NCBI GenBank assembly: GCA_037893225.1
Contig: JAZGUH010000326.1
Location: 434,001-498,000, forward strand
Length of the DNA stretch: 64,000 nucleotides
Origin: Hippasteria phrygiana
Lineage: Eukaryota > Echinodermata > Asteroidea > Valvatida > Goniasteridae
Direction: 5' to 3'
The notes under the pieces were generated by a model. It did no database searches. It saw only the letters and a program-made list of their open reading frames with translations, and was not told where the DNA came from. Both the position numbers and the translations under genes were made by a program. The number at the start of each line of letters is the position of its first letter. Position 1 is the stretch's first letter. This document shows positions 1 to 12,503 of this stretch, piece by piece.

Positions 1-231
1 CCACAAGTTTTAACTCTAAGAAGCCGCCGATGATTGCAACATGTAGCGCCAGATCTAAGCTATCCATACATGTCAAAATTACTGAATTTGGTTGATATTT
101 CATGCAATTATGAATGAGTAAAGCAAGTCATACCCCAGGGAATTTGACATGCATGGAGCAATAAATAGACGGTAACAGGTACACAGATGTTGGCCGGAAA
201 GAAAATAAACATTGCGAGGTTTGAATTTTCT
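1..231 (+). repeat. reference monomer with its internal landmarks
   Basis: This monomer serves as the coordinate system. Landmarks: ACATGT palindromes at 39-44 and 68-73, AGATCT at 51-56, a short dyad TTCAT-N6-ATGAA at 99-114, the 8-bp palindrome CATGCATG at 148-155, GGCCGG at 192-197, and an A-rich then T-rich stretch at 198-231. Six CpG dinucleotides are present. Sites that vary between monomers are 9, 24, 32, 56, 81, 85, 94, 118, the C indel after 128, 150, 159, 170, 176-180, 208 and 215; the rest is nearly invariant. A 231-bp monomer reads gtcatac after position 126 and a 232-bp monomer reads gtccatac. The phase chosen is arbitrary because the array has no visible edge. Confidence 0.95.
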
Positions 232-1158
232 CCACAAGTTTTAACTCTAAGAAGCCGCCGATGATTGCAACATGTAGCGCCAGATCTAAGCTATCCATAC
301 ATGTCAAAATTACTGCATTTGGTTGATATTTCATGCAATTATGAATGAATAAAGCAAGTCCATACCCCAGGGAATTTGACAGGCATGGAGGAATAAATAG
401 ACGGTAATATGTACACAGATGTTGGCCGGAAAGAAAATATACATTGCGAGGTTTGAATTTTCTCCACAAGTGTTAACTCTAAGAAGCCGCCGATAATTGC
501 AACATGTAGCGCCAGATCTAAGCTATCCATACATGTCAAAATTACTGTATTTGGTTTATTTTTCATGCAATTATGAATGAGTAAAGCAAGTCCATACCCC
601 AGGGAATTTGACATGCATGGAGCAATAAATAGACGGTAACAGGTACACAGATGTTGGCCGGAAAGAAAATAAACATTGCGAGGTTTGAATTTTCTCCACA
701 AGTTTTAACTCTAAGAAGCCGCCGATGATTGCAACATGTAGCGCCAGATCTAAGCTATCCATACATGTCAAAATTACTGCATTTGGTTGATATTTCATGC
801 AATTATGAATGAGTAAAGCAAGTCATACCCCAGGGAATTTGACATGCATGGAGCAATAAATAGAAGGTAATATGCACACAGATGTTGGCCGGAAAGAAAA
901 TAAACATTGCGAGGTTTGAATTTTCTCCACAAGTGTTAACTCTAAGAAGCCGCCGATGATTGCAACATGTAGCGCCAGATCTAAGCTATCCATACATGTC
1001 AAAATTGCTGCATTTGGTTGATATTTCATGCAATTATGAATGAATAAAGCAAGTCCATACCCCAGGGAATTTGACATGCATGGAGCAATAAATAGACGGT
1101 AATATGTACACAGATGTTGGCCGGAAAGAAAATAGACATTGCGAGGTTTGAATTTTCT
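1..1158 (+). repeat. 5-monomer higher-order repeat, copy 1
   Basis: Monomers start at 1, 232, 464, 696 and 927 (231+232+232+231+232 = 1158 bp). The order of types is distinctive. The second monomer has gacaggcatggagg and aatatacat. The third has g at site 9 and tttattttt near site 94. The fourth has agaaggtaatatgc. The fifth has gctgc at 81-85 and aatagacat. The block is repeated immediately downstream. Confidence 0.93.
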
Positions 1159-2316
1159 CCACAAGTTTTAACTCTAAGAAGTCGCCGATGATTGCAACAT
1201 GTAGCGCCAGATCTAAGCTATCCATACATGTCAAAATTACTGAATTTGGTTGATATTTCATGCAATTATGAATGAGTAAAGCAAGTCATACCCCAGGGAA
1301 TTTGACATGCATGGAGCAATAAATAGACGGTAACAGGTACACAGATGTTGGCCGGAAAGAAAATAAACATTGCGAGGTTTGAATTTTCTCCACAAGTTTT
1401 AACTCTAAGAAGCCGCCGATGATTGCAACATGTAGCGCCAGATCTAAGCTATCCATACATGTCAAAATTACTGAATTTGGTTGATATTTCATGCAATTAT
1501 GAATGAATAAAGCAAGTCCATACCCCAGGGAATTTGACAGGCATGGAGGAATAAATAGACGGTAATATGTACACAGATGTTGGCCGGAAAGAAAATATAC
1601 ATTGCGAGGTTTGAATTTTCTCCACAAGTGTTAACTCTAAGAAGCCGCCGATAATTGCAACATGTAGCGCCAGATCTAAGCTATCCATACATGTCAAAAT
1701 TACTGTATTTGGTTTATTTTTCATGCAATTATGAATGAGTAAAGCAAGTCCATACCCCAGGGAATTTGACATGCATGGAGCAATAAATAGACGGTAACAG
1801 GTACACAGATGTTGGCCGGAAAGAAAATAAACATTGCGAGGTTTGAATTTTCTCCACAAGTTTTAACTCTAAGAAGCCGCCGATGATTGCAACATGTAGC
1901 GCCAGATCTAAGCTATCCATACATGTCAAAATTACTGCATTTGGTTGATATTTCATGCAATTATGAATGAGTAAAGCAAGTCATACCCCAGGGAATTTGA
2001 CATGCATGGAGCAATAAATAGAAGGTAATATGCACACAGATGTTGGCCGGAAAGAAAATAAACATTGCGAGGTTTGAATTTTCTCCACAAGTGTTAACTC
2101 TAAGAAGCCGCCGATGATTGCAACATGTAGCGCCAGATCTAAGCTATCCATACATGTCAAAATTGCTGCATTTGGTTGATATTTCATGCAATTATGAATG
2201 AATAAAGCAAGTCCATACCCCAGGGAATTTGACATGCATGGAGCAATAAATAGACGGTAATATGTACACAGATGTTGGCCGGAAAGAAAATAGACATTGC
2301 GAGGTTTGAATTTTCT
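1159..2316 (+). repeat. 5-monomer higher-order repeat, copy 2
   Basis: This is a direct copy of 1-1158 at an offset of exactly 1158 bp. The only differences I noticed are c to t at 1182 (against 24) and c to a at 1474 (against 316), so the two copies are about 99.8% identical and the duplication is recent. The following block (from 2317) starts like another copy but switches type near 2463. Confidence 0.93.
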
Positions 2317-3474
2317 CCACAAGTTTTAACTCTAAGAAGTCGCCGATGATTGCAACATGTAGCGCCAGATCTAAGCTATCCATACATGTCAAAATTACTG
2401 AATTTGGTTGATATTTCATGCAATTATGAATGAGTAAAGCAAGTCATACCCCAGGGAATTTGACAGGCATGGAGCAATAAATAGAAGGTAATATGCACAC
2501 AGATGTTGGCCGGAAAGAAAATAAACATTGCGAGGTTTGAATTTTCTCCACAAGTGTTAACTCTAAGAAGCCGCCGATAATTGCAACATGTAGCGCCAGA
2601 TCTAAGCTATCCATACATGTCAAAATTACTGTATTTGGTTTATATTTCATGCAATTATGAATGAGTAAAGCAAGTCCATACCCCAGGGAATTTGACATGC
2701 ATGGAGCAATAAATAGACGGTAACAGGTACACAGATGTTGGCCGGAAAGAAAATAAACATTGCGAGGTTTGAATTTTCTCCACAAGTTTTAACTCTAAGA
2801 AGCCGCCGATGATTGCAACATGTAGCGCCAGATCTAAGCTATTCATACATGTCAAAATTACTGCATTTGGTTGATATTTCATGCAATTATGAATGAATAA
2901 AGCAAGTCCATACCCCAGGGAATTTGACAGGCATGGAGCAATAAATAGACGGTAATATGTACACAGATGTTGGCCGGAAAGAAAATATACATTGCGAGGT
3001 TTGAATTTTCTCCACAAGTGTTAACTCTAAGAAGCCGCCGATAATTGCAACATGTAGCGCCAGATCTAAGCTATCCATACATGTCAAAATTACTGTATTT
3101 GGTTTATATTTCATGCAATTATGAATGAGTAAAGCAAGTCCATATCCCAGGGAATTTGACATGCATGGAGCAATAAATAGACGGTAACAGGTACACAGAT
3201 GTTGGCCGGAAAGAAAATAGACATTGCGAGGTTTGAATTTTCTCCACAAGTTTTAACTCTAAGAAGTCGCCGATGATTGCAACATGTAGCGCCAGATCTA
3301 AGCTATCCATACATGTCAAAATTACTGAATTTGGTTGATATTTCATGCAATTATGAATGAGTAAAGCAAGTCATACCCCAGGGAATTTGACATGCATGGA
3401 GCAATAAATAGAAGGTAATATGCACACAGATGTTGGCCGGAAAGAAAATAGACATTGCGAGGTTTGAATTTTCT
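2317..3474 (+). repeat. 5-monomer segment, recurring 9029 bp downstream
   Basis: Monomers start at 2317, 2548, 2780, 3012 and 3244. It carries a private marker, ctattcatac near 2841, which reappears near 11870. The segment up to about 3386 matches 11346-12415 at offset 9029. It separates the 5-mer pair on the left from the 12-mer pair on the right. Confidence 0.88.
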
Positions 3475-6252
3475 CCACAAGTTTTAACTCTAAGAAGCCG
3501 CCGATGATTGCAACATGTAGCGCCAGATCTAAGCTATCCATACATGTCAAAATTACTGAATTTGGTTGATATTTCATGCAATTATGAATGAGTAAAGCAA
3601 GTCATACCCCAGGGAATTTGACATGCATGGAGCAATAAATAGACGGTAACAGGTACACAGATGTTGGCCGGAAAGAAAATAAACATTGCGAGGTTTGAAT
3701 TTTCTCCACAAGTTTTAACTCTAAGAAGCCGCCGATGATTGCAACATGTAGCGCCAGATCTAAGCTATCCATACATGTCAAAATTACTGCATTTGGTTGA
3801 TATTTCATGCAATTATGAATGAATAAAGCAAGTCCATACCCCAGGGAATTTGACAGGCATGGAGGAATAAATAGACGGTAATATGTACACAGATGTTGGC
3901 CGGAAAGAAAATATACATTGCGAGGTTTGAATTTTCTCCACAAGTGTTAACTCTAAGAAGCCGCCGATAATTGCAACATGTAGCGCCAGATCTAAGCTAT
4001 CCATACATGTCAAAATTACTGTATTTGGTTTATTTTTCATGCAATTATGAATGAGTAAAGCAAGTCCATACCCCAGGGAATTTGACATGCATGGAGCAAT
4101 AAATAGACGGTAACAGGTACACAGATGTTGGCCGGAAAGAAAATAAACATTGCGAGGTTTGAATTTTCTCCACAAGTTTTAACTCTAAGAAGCCGCCGAT
4201 GATTGCAACATGTAGCGCCAGATCTAAGCTATCCATACATGTCAAAATTACTGCATTTGGTTGATATTTCATGCAATTATGAATGAGTAAAGCAAGTCAT
4301 ACCCCAGGGAATTTGACATGCATGGAGCAATAAATAGAAGGTAATATGCACACAGATGTTGGCCGGAAAGAAAATAAACATTGCGAGGTTTGAATTTTCT
4401 CCACAAGTTTTAACTCTAAGAAGCCGCCGATAATTGCAACATGTAGCGCCAGATCAAAGCTATCCATACATGTCAAAATTACTGTATTTGGTTTATATTT
4501 CATGCAATTATGAATGAGTAAAGCAAGTCCATACCCCAGGGAATTTGACAGGCATGGAGCAATAAATAGACGGTAATATGTACACAGATGTTGGCCGGAA
4601 AGAAAATAAACATTGTGAGGTTTGAATTTTCTCCACAAGTGTTAACTCTAAGAAGCCGCCGATGATTGCAACATGTAGCGCCAGATCTAAGCTATCCATA
4701 CATGTCAAAATTGCTGCATTTGGTTGATATTTCATGCAATTATGAATGAATAAAGCAAGTCCATACCCCAGGGAATTTAACATGCATGGAGCAATAAATA
4801 GACGGTAATATGTACACAGATGTTGGCCGGAAAGAAAATAGACATTGCGAGGTTTGAATTTTCTCCACAAGTTTTAACTCTAAGAAGTCGCCGATGATTG
4901 CAACATGTAGCGCCAGATCTAAGCTATCCATACATGTCAAAATTGCTGCATTTGGTTGATATTTCATGCAATTATGAATGAATAAAGCAAGTCATACCCC
5001 AGGGAATTTGACATGCATGGAGCAATAAATAGAAGGTAATATGCACACAGATGTTGGCCGGAAAGAAAATAAACATTGCGAGGTTTGAATTTTCTCCACA
5101 AGTGTTAACTCTAAGAAGCCGCCGATAATTGCAACATGTAACGCCAGATCTAAGCTATCCATACATGTCAAAATTACTGTATTTGGTTTATATTTCATGC
5201 AATTATGAATGAGTAAAGCAAGTCCATACCCCAGGGAATTTGACATGCATGGAGCAATAAATAGACGGTAACAGGTACACAGATGTTGGCCGGAAAGAAA
5301 ATAAACATTGCGAGGTTTGAATTTTCTCCACAAGTTTTAACTCTAAGAAGCCGCCGATGATTGCAACATGTAGCGCCAGATCTAAGCTATCCATACATGT
5401 CAAAATTACTGAATTTGGTTGATATTTCATGCAATTATGAATGAGTAAAGCAAGTCATACCCCAGGGAATTTGACAGGCATGGAGCAATAAATAGAAGTA
5501 ATATGCACACAGATGTTGGCAGGAAAGAAAATAAACATTGCGAGGTTTGAATTTTCTCCACAAGTTTTAACTCTAAGAAGCCGCCGATGATTGCAACATG
5601 TAGCGCCAGATCTAAGCTATCCATACATGTCAAAATTACTGCATTTGGTTGATATTTCATGCAATTATGAATGAATAAAGCAAGTCCATACCCCAGGGAA
5701 TTTGACAGGCATGGAGCAATAAATAGACGGTAATATGTACACAGATGTTGGCCGGAAAGAAAATATACATTGCGAGGTTTGAATTTTCTCCACAAGTGTT
5801 AACTCTAAGAAGCCGCCGATAATTGCAACATGTAGCGCCAGATCTAAGCTATCCATACATGTCAAAATTACTGTATTTGGTTTATATTTCATGCAATTAT
5901 GAATGAGTAAAGCAAGTCCATACCCCAGGGAATTTGACATGCATGGAGCAATAAATAGACGGTAACAGGTACACAGATGTTGGCCGGAAAGAAAATAAAC
6001 ATTGCGAGGTTTGAATTTTCTCCACAAGTTTTAACTCTAAGAAGCCGCCGATGATTGCAACATGTAGCGCCAGATCTAAGCTATCCATACATGTCAAAAT
6101 TACTGAATTTGGTTGATATTTCATGCAATTATGAATGAGTAAAGCAAGTCATACCCCAGGGAATTTGACAGGCATGGAGCAATAAATAGAAGGTAATATG
6201 CACACAGATGTTGGCAGGAAAGAAAATAAACATTGCGAGGTTTGAATTTTCT
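3475..6252 (+). repeat. 12-monomer higher-order repeat (2778 bp), copy 1
   Basis: Monomers start at 3475, 3706, 3938, 4170, 4401, 4633, 4865, 5096, 5328, 5558, 5790 and 6022. The first four match the types of the 5-mer at 1-926. Internal markers are gtgagg at 4616, a ttaacatgc variant near 4780, atgtaacgcc near 5140, and a 230-bp monomer at 5328 that lacks one g (agaagtaat) and reads ggcagg. The next 2778 bp repeat this order. Confidence 0.93.
4616..4616. other. gtgagg anchor (CpG to TpG) of the core HORs
   Basis: Site 215 is normally gcgagg. At least 20 monomers have gtgagg, at 4616, 7394, 9245, 11097, 15266, 16656, 18045, 21288, 23372, 25920, 27079, 28468, 31016, 35417, 37502, 40745, 44220, 46305, 49548 and 52096. 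Spacings in monomers are 12, 8, 8, 18, 6, 6, 14, 9, 11, 5, 6, 11, 19, 9, 14, 15, 9, 14 and 11. I saw none before 4616 or after 52096. The change fits deamination of a methylated CpG, but one site proves nothing. Confidence 0.88.
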
Positions 6253-9030
6253 CCACAAGTTTTAACTCTAAGAAGCCGCCGATGATTGCAACATGTAGCG
6301 CCAGATCTAAGCTATCCATACATGTCAAAATTACTGAATTTGGTTGATATTTCATGCAATTATGAATGAGTAAAGCAAGTCATACCCCAGGGAATTTGAC
6401 ATGCATGGAGCAATAAATAGACGGTAACAGGTACACAGATGTTGGCCGGAAAGAAAATAAACATTGCGAGGTTTGAATTTTCTCCACAAGTTTTAACTCT
6501 AAGAAGCCGCCGATGATTGCAACATGTAGCGCCAGATCTAAGCTATCCATACATGTCAAAATTACTGCATTTGGTTGATATTTCATGCAATTATGAATGA
6601 ATAAAGCAAGTCCATACCCCAGGGAATTTGACAGGCATGGAGGAATAAATAGACGGTAATATGTACACAGATGTTGGCCGGAAAGAAAATATACATTGCG
6701 AGGTTTGAATTTTCTCCACAAGTGTTAACTCTAAGAAGCCGCCGATAATTGCAACATGTAGCGCCAGATCTAAGCTATCCATACATGTCAAAATTACTGT
6801 ATTTGGTTTATTTTTCATGCAATTATGAATGAGTAAAGCAAGTCCATACCCCAGGGAATTTGACATGCATGGAGCAATAAATAGACGGTAACAGGTACAC
6901 AGATGTTGGCCGGAAAGAAAATAAACATTGCGAGGTTTGAATTTTCTCCACAAGTTTTAACTCTAAGAAGCCGCCGATGATTGCAACATGTAGCGCCAGA
7001 TCTAAGCTATCCATACATGTCAAAATTACTGCATTTGGTTGATATTTCATGCAATTATGAATGAGTAAAGCAAGTCATACCCCAGGGAATTTGACATGCA
7101 TGGAGCAATAAATAGAAGGTAATATGCACACAGATGTTGGCCGGAAAGAAAATAAACATTGCGAGGTTTGAATTTTCTCCACAAGTTTTAACTCTAAGAA
7201 GCCGCCGATAATTGCAACATGTAGCGCCAGATCAAAGCTATCCATACATGTCAAAATTACTGTATTTGGTTTATATTTCATGCAATTATGAATGAGTAAA
7301 GCAAGTCCATACCCCAGGGAATTTGACAGGCATGGAGCAATAAATAGACGGTAATATGTACACAGATGTTGGCCGGAAAGAAAATAAACATTGTGAGGTT
7401 TGAATTTTCTCCACAAGTGTTAACTCTAAGAAGCCGCCGATGATTGCAACATGTAGCGCCAGATCTAAGCTATCCATACATGTCAAAATTGCTGCATTTG
7501 GTTGATATTTCATGCAATTATGAATGAATAAAGCAAGTCCATACCCCAGGGAATTTAACATGCATGGAGCAATAAATAGACGGTAATATGTACACAGATG
7601 TTGGCCGGAAAGAAAATAGACATTGCGAGGTTTGAATTTTCTCCACAAGTTTTAACTCTAAGAAGTCGCCGATGATTGCAACATGTAGCGCCAGATCTAA
7701 GCTATCCATACATGTCAAAATTGCTGCATTTGGTTGATATTTCATGCAATTATGAATGAATAAAGCAAGTCATACCCCAGGGAATTTGACATGCATGGAG
7801 CAATAAATAGAAGGTAATATGCACACAGATGTTGGCCGGAAAGAAAATAAACATTGCGAGGTTTGAATTTTCTCCACAAGTGTTAACTCTAAGAAGCCGC
7901 CGATAATTGCAACATGTAACGCCAGATCTAAGCTATCCATACATGTCAAAATTACTGTATTTGGTTTATATTTCATGCAATTATGAATGAGTAAAGCAAG
8001 TCCATACCCCAGGGAATTTGACATGCATGGAGCAATAAATAGACGGTAACAGGTACACAGATGTTGGCCGGAAAGAAAATAAACATTGCGAGGTTTGAAT
8101 TTTCTCCACAAGTTTTAACTCTAAGAAGCCGCCGATGATTGCAACATGTAGCGCCAGATCTAAGCTATCCATACATGTCAAAATTACTGAATTTGGTTGA
8201 TATTTCATGCAATTATGAATGAGTAAAGCAAGTCATACCCCAGGGAATTTGACAGGCATGGAGCAATAAATAGAAGTAATATGCACACAGATGTTGGCAG
8301 GAAAGAAAATAAACATTGCGAGGTTTGAATTTTCTCCACAAGTTTTAACTCTAAGAAGCCGCCGATGATTGCAACATGTAGCGCCAGATCTAAGCTATCC
8401 ATACATGTCAAAATTACTGCATTTGGTTGATATTTCATGCAATTATGAATGAATAAAGCAAGTCCATACCCCAGGGAATTTGACAGGCATGGAGCAATAA
8501 ATAGACGGTAATATGTACACAGATGTTGGCCGGAAAGAAAATATACATTGCGAGGTTTGAATTTTCTCCACAAGTGTTAACTCTAAGAAGCCGCCGATAA
8601 TTGCAACATGTAGCGCCAGATCTAAGCTATCCATACATGTCAAAATTACTGTATTTGGTTTATATTTCATGCAATTATGAATGAGTAAAGCAAGTCCATA
8701 CCCCAGGGAATTTGACATGCATGGAGCAATAAATAGACGGTAACAGGTACACAGATGTTGGCCGGAAAGAAAATAAACATTGCGAGGTTTGAATTTTCTC
8801 CACAAGTTTTAACTCTAAGAAGCCGCCGATGATTGCAACATGTAGCGCCAGATCTAAGCTATCCATACATGTCAAAATTACAGAATTTGGTTGATATTTC
8901 ATGCAATTATGAATGAGTAAAGCAAGTCATACCCCAGGGAATTTGACAGGCATGGAGCAATAAATAGAAGGTAATATGCACACAGATGTTGGCAGGAAAG
9001 AAAATAAACATTGCGAGGTTTGAATTTTCT
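6253..9030 (+). repeat. 12-monomer higher-order repeat (2778 bp), copy 2
   Basis: All markers of 3475-6252 recur at offset 2778, including gtgagg at 7394 and the 230-bp monomer at 8106. One difference I saw is t to a at 8882 (acagaattt instead of actgaattt). The block is a near-perfect tandem copy. Confidence 0.93.
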
Positions 9031-10418
9031 CCACAAGTTTTAACTCTAAGAAGCCGCCGATGATTGCAACATGTAGCGCCAGATCTAAGCTATCCATACA
9101 TGTCAAAATTACTGAATTTGGTTGATATTTCATGCAATTATGAATGAGTAAAGCAAGTCATACCCCAGGGAATTTGACATGCATGGAGCAATAAATAGAC
9201 GGTAACAGGTACACAGATGTTGGCCGGAAAGAAAATAAACATTGTGAGGTTTGAATTTTCTCCACAAGTGTTAACTCTAAGAAGCCGCCGATGATTGCAA
9301 CATGTAGCGCCAGATCTAAGCTATCCATACATGTCAAAATTGCTGCATTTGGTTGATATTTCATGCAATTATGAATGAATAAAGCAAGTCCATACCCCAG
9401 GGAATTTAACATGCATGGAGCAATAAATAGACGGTAATATGTACACAGATGTTGGCCGGAAAGAAAATAGACATTGCGAGGTTTGAATTTTCTCCACAAG
9501 TTTTAACTCTAAGAAGTCGCCGATGATTGCAACATGTAGCGCCAGATCTAAGCTATCCATACATGTCAAAATTGCTGCATTTGGTTGATATTTCATGCAA
9601 TTATGAATGAATAAAGCAAGTCATACCCCAGGGAATTTGACATGCATGGAGCAATAAATAGAAGGTAATATGCACACAGATGTTGGCCGGAAAGAAAATA
9701 AACATTGCGAGGTTTGAATTTTCTCCACAAGTGTTAACTCTAAGAAGCCGCCGATAATTGCAACATGTAACGCCAGATCTAAGCTATCCATACATGTCAA
9801 AATTACTGTATTTGGTTTATATTTCATGCAATTATGAATGAGTAAAGCAAGTCCATACCCCAGGGAATTTGACATGCATGGAGCAATAAATAGACGGTAA
9901 CAGGTACACAGATGTTGGCCGGAAAGAAAATAAACATTGCGAGGTTTGAATTTTCTCCACAAGTTTTAACTCTAAGAAGCCGCCGATGATTGCAACATGT
10001 AGCGCCAGATCTAAGCTATCCATACATGTCAAAATTACTGAATTTGGTTGATATTTCATGCAATTATGAATGAGTAAAGCAAGTCATACCCCAGGGAATT
10101 TGACAGGCATGGAGCAATAAATAGAAGTAATATGCACACAGATGTTGGCAGGAAAGAAAATAAACATTGCGAGGTTTGAATTTTCTCCACAAGTTTTAAC
10201 TCTAAGAAGCCGCCGATGATTGCAACATGTAGCGCCAGATCTAAGCTATCCATACATGTCAAAATTACTGCATTTGGTTGATATTTCATGCAATTATGAA
10301 TGAATAAAGCAAGTCCATACCCCAGGGAATTTGACAGGCATGGAGCAATAAATAGACGGTAATATGTACACAGATGTTGGCCGGAAAGAAAATATACATT
10401 GCGAGGTTTGAATTTTCT
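9031..10418 (+). repeat. truncated third copy of the 12-mer, with a chimeric first monomer
   Basis: Six monomers start at 9031, 9262, 9494, 9725, 9957 and 10187. The first begins as the 6253 type up to the acagg allele (last marker 9208) and continues as the 7179 type from gtgagg (t at 9245). From there the block matches copy 2 at offset 1851. Relative to a full unit it lacks 927 bp, exactly four monomers, at this junction, and its match ends before the last two monomers. This is what an in-register unequal exchange would leave. Confidence 0.9.
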
Positions 10419-11345
10419 CCACAAGTGTTAACTCTAAGAAGCCGCCGATGATTGCAACATGTAGCGCCAGATCTAAGCTATCCATACATGTCAACATTAC
10501 TGAATTTGGTTGATATTTCATGCAATTATGAATGAATAAAGCAAGTCCATACCCCAGGGAATTTGACATGCATGGAGCAATAAATAGAAGGTAATATGCA
10601 CACAGATGTTGGCCGGAAAGAAAATAGACATTGCGAGGTTTGAATTTTCTCCACAAGTTTTAACTCTAAGAAGCCGCCGATGATTGCAACATGTAGCGCC
10701 AGACCTAAGCTATCCATACATGTCAAAATTACTGAATTTGGTTGATATTTCATGCAATTATGAATGAGTAAAGCAAGTCATACCCCAGGGAATTTGACAT
10801 GCATGGAGCAATAAATAGACGGTAACATGTACACAGATGTTGGCCGGAAAGAAAATAAACATTGCGAGGTTTGAATTTTCTCCACAAGTTTTAACTCTAA
10901 GAAGCCGCCGATGATTGCAACATGTAGCGCCAGATCTAAGCTATCCATACATGTCAAAATTACTGAATTTGGTTGATATTTCATGCAATTATGAATGAAT
11001 AAAGCAAGTCCATACCCCAGGGAATTTGACAGGCATGGAGCAATAAATAGACGGTAATATGTACACAGATGTTGGCCGGAAAGAAAATAAACATTGTGAG
11101 GTTTGAATTTTCTCCACAAGTGTTAACTCTAAGAAGCCGCCGATGATTGCAACATGTAGCGCCAGATCTAAGCTATCCATACATGTCAAAATTGCTGCAT
11201 TTGGTTGATATTTCATGCAATTATGAATGAATAAAGCAAGTCCATACCCCAGGGAATTTGACATGCATGGAGCAATAAATAGACGGTAATATGTACACAG
11301 ATGTTGGCCGGAAAGAAAATAGACATTGCGAGGTTTGAATTTTCT
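10419..11345 (+). repeat. 4-monomer mixed block
   Basis: Monomers start at 10419, 10651, 10882 and 11114. Private changes are caacattac near 10495 and agacctaagc near 10703, which removes the AGATCT site. The third monomer carries the gtgagg allele at 11097. The last two monomers are the pair (gtgagg, then gctgc with aatagacat) that recurs through the core HORs. Confidence 0.85.
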
Positions 11346-12503
11346 CCACAAGTTTTAACTCTAAGAAGTCGCCGATGATTGCAACATGTAGCGCCAGATC
11401 TAAGCTATCCATACATGTCAAAATTACTGAATTTGGTTGATATTTGATGCAATTATGAATGAGTAAAGCAAGTCATACCCCAGGGAATTTGACAGGCATG
11501 GAGCAATAAATAGAAGGTAATATGCACACAGATGTTGGCCGGAAAGAAAATAAACATTGCGAGGTTTGAATTTTCTCCACAAGTGTTAACTCTAAGAAGC
11601 CGCCGATAATTGCAACATGTAGCGCCAGATCTAAGCTATCCATACATGTCAAAATTACTGTATTTGGTTTATATTTCATGCAATTATGAATGAGTAAAGC
11701 AAGTCCATACCCCAGGGAATTTGACATGCATGGAGCAATAAATAGACGGTAACAGGTACACAGATGTTGGCCGGAAAGAAAATAAACATTGCGAGGTTTG
11801 AATTTTCTCCACAAGTTTTAACTCTAAGAAGCCGCCGATGATTGCAACATGTAGCGCCAGATCTAAGCTATTCATACATGTCAAAATTACTGCATTTGGT
11901 TGATATTTCATGCAATTATGAATGAATAAAGCAAGTCCATACCCCAGGGAATTTGACAGGCATGGAGCAATAAATAGACGGTAATATGTACACAGATGTT
12001 GGCCGGAAAGAAAATATACATTGCGAGGTTTGAATTTTCTCCACAAGTGTTAACTCTAAGAAGCCGCCGATAATTGCAACATGTAGCGCCAGATCTAAGC
12101 TATCCATACATGTCAAAATTACTGTATTTGGTTTATATTTCATGCAATTATGAATGAGTAAAGCAAGTCCATACCCCAGGGAATTTGACATGCATGGAGC
12201 AATAAATAGACGGTAACAGGTACACAGATGTTGGCCGGAAACAAAATAGACATTGCGAGGTTTGAATTTTCTCCACAAGTTTTAACTCTAAGAAGTCGCC
12301 GATGATTGCAACATGTAGCGCCAGATCTAAGCTATCCATACATGTCAAAATTACTGAATTTGGTTGATATTTCATGCAATTATGAATGAGTAAAGCAAGT
12401 CATACCCCAGGGAATTTGACAGGCATGGAGCAATAAATAGAAGGTAATATGCACACAGATGTTGGCCGGAAAGAAAATAAACATTGCGAGGTTTGAATTT
12501 TCT
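11346..12503 (+). repeat. 5-monomer segment homologous to 2317-3474
   Basis: Monomers start at 11346, 11577, 11809, 12041 and 12273. It matches 2317 to about 3386 at offset 9029, including the private ctattcatac marker near 11870. Differences include a tttgatgc variant (g at 11446) and an acaaaatag variant near 12241. The last monomer diverges from its partner after about 12415. Confidence 0.87.

Noticed and set aside
99..114. Rho-independent terminator or functional hairpin at TTCAT-N6-ATGAA
   Set aside because: The stem has only 5 bp, is A/T-rich and is not followed by a T tract. It is noted only as a weak dyad.
175..231. tRNA-like A and B boxes (cacagatgttgg and ggtttgaatttt), suggesting a tRNA-derived SINE origin
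   Set aside because: The B-box resemblance lacks the conserved C residues, the A-box match is weak, the spacing is shorter than usual, and no cloverleaf can be seen.
1..231. CENP-B box
   Set aside because: I looked for the TTCG...A..CGGG pattern on both strands. ggccgggaag in the diverged monomers has CGGG, but the TTCG part and the central A are missing.
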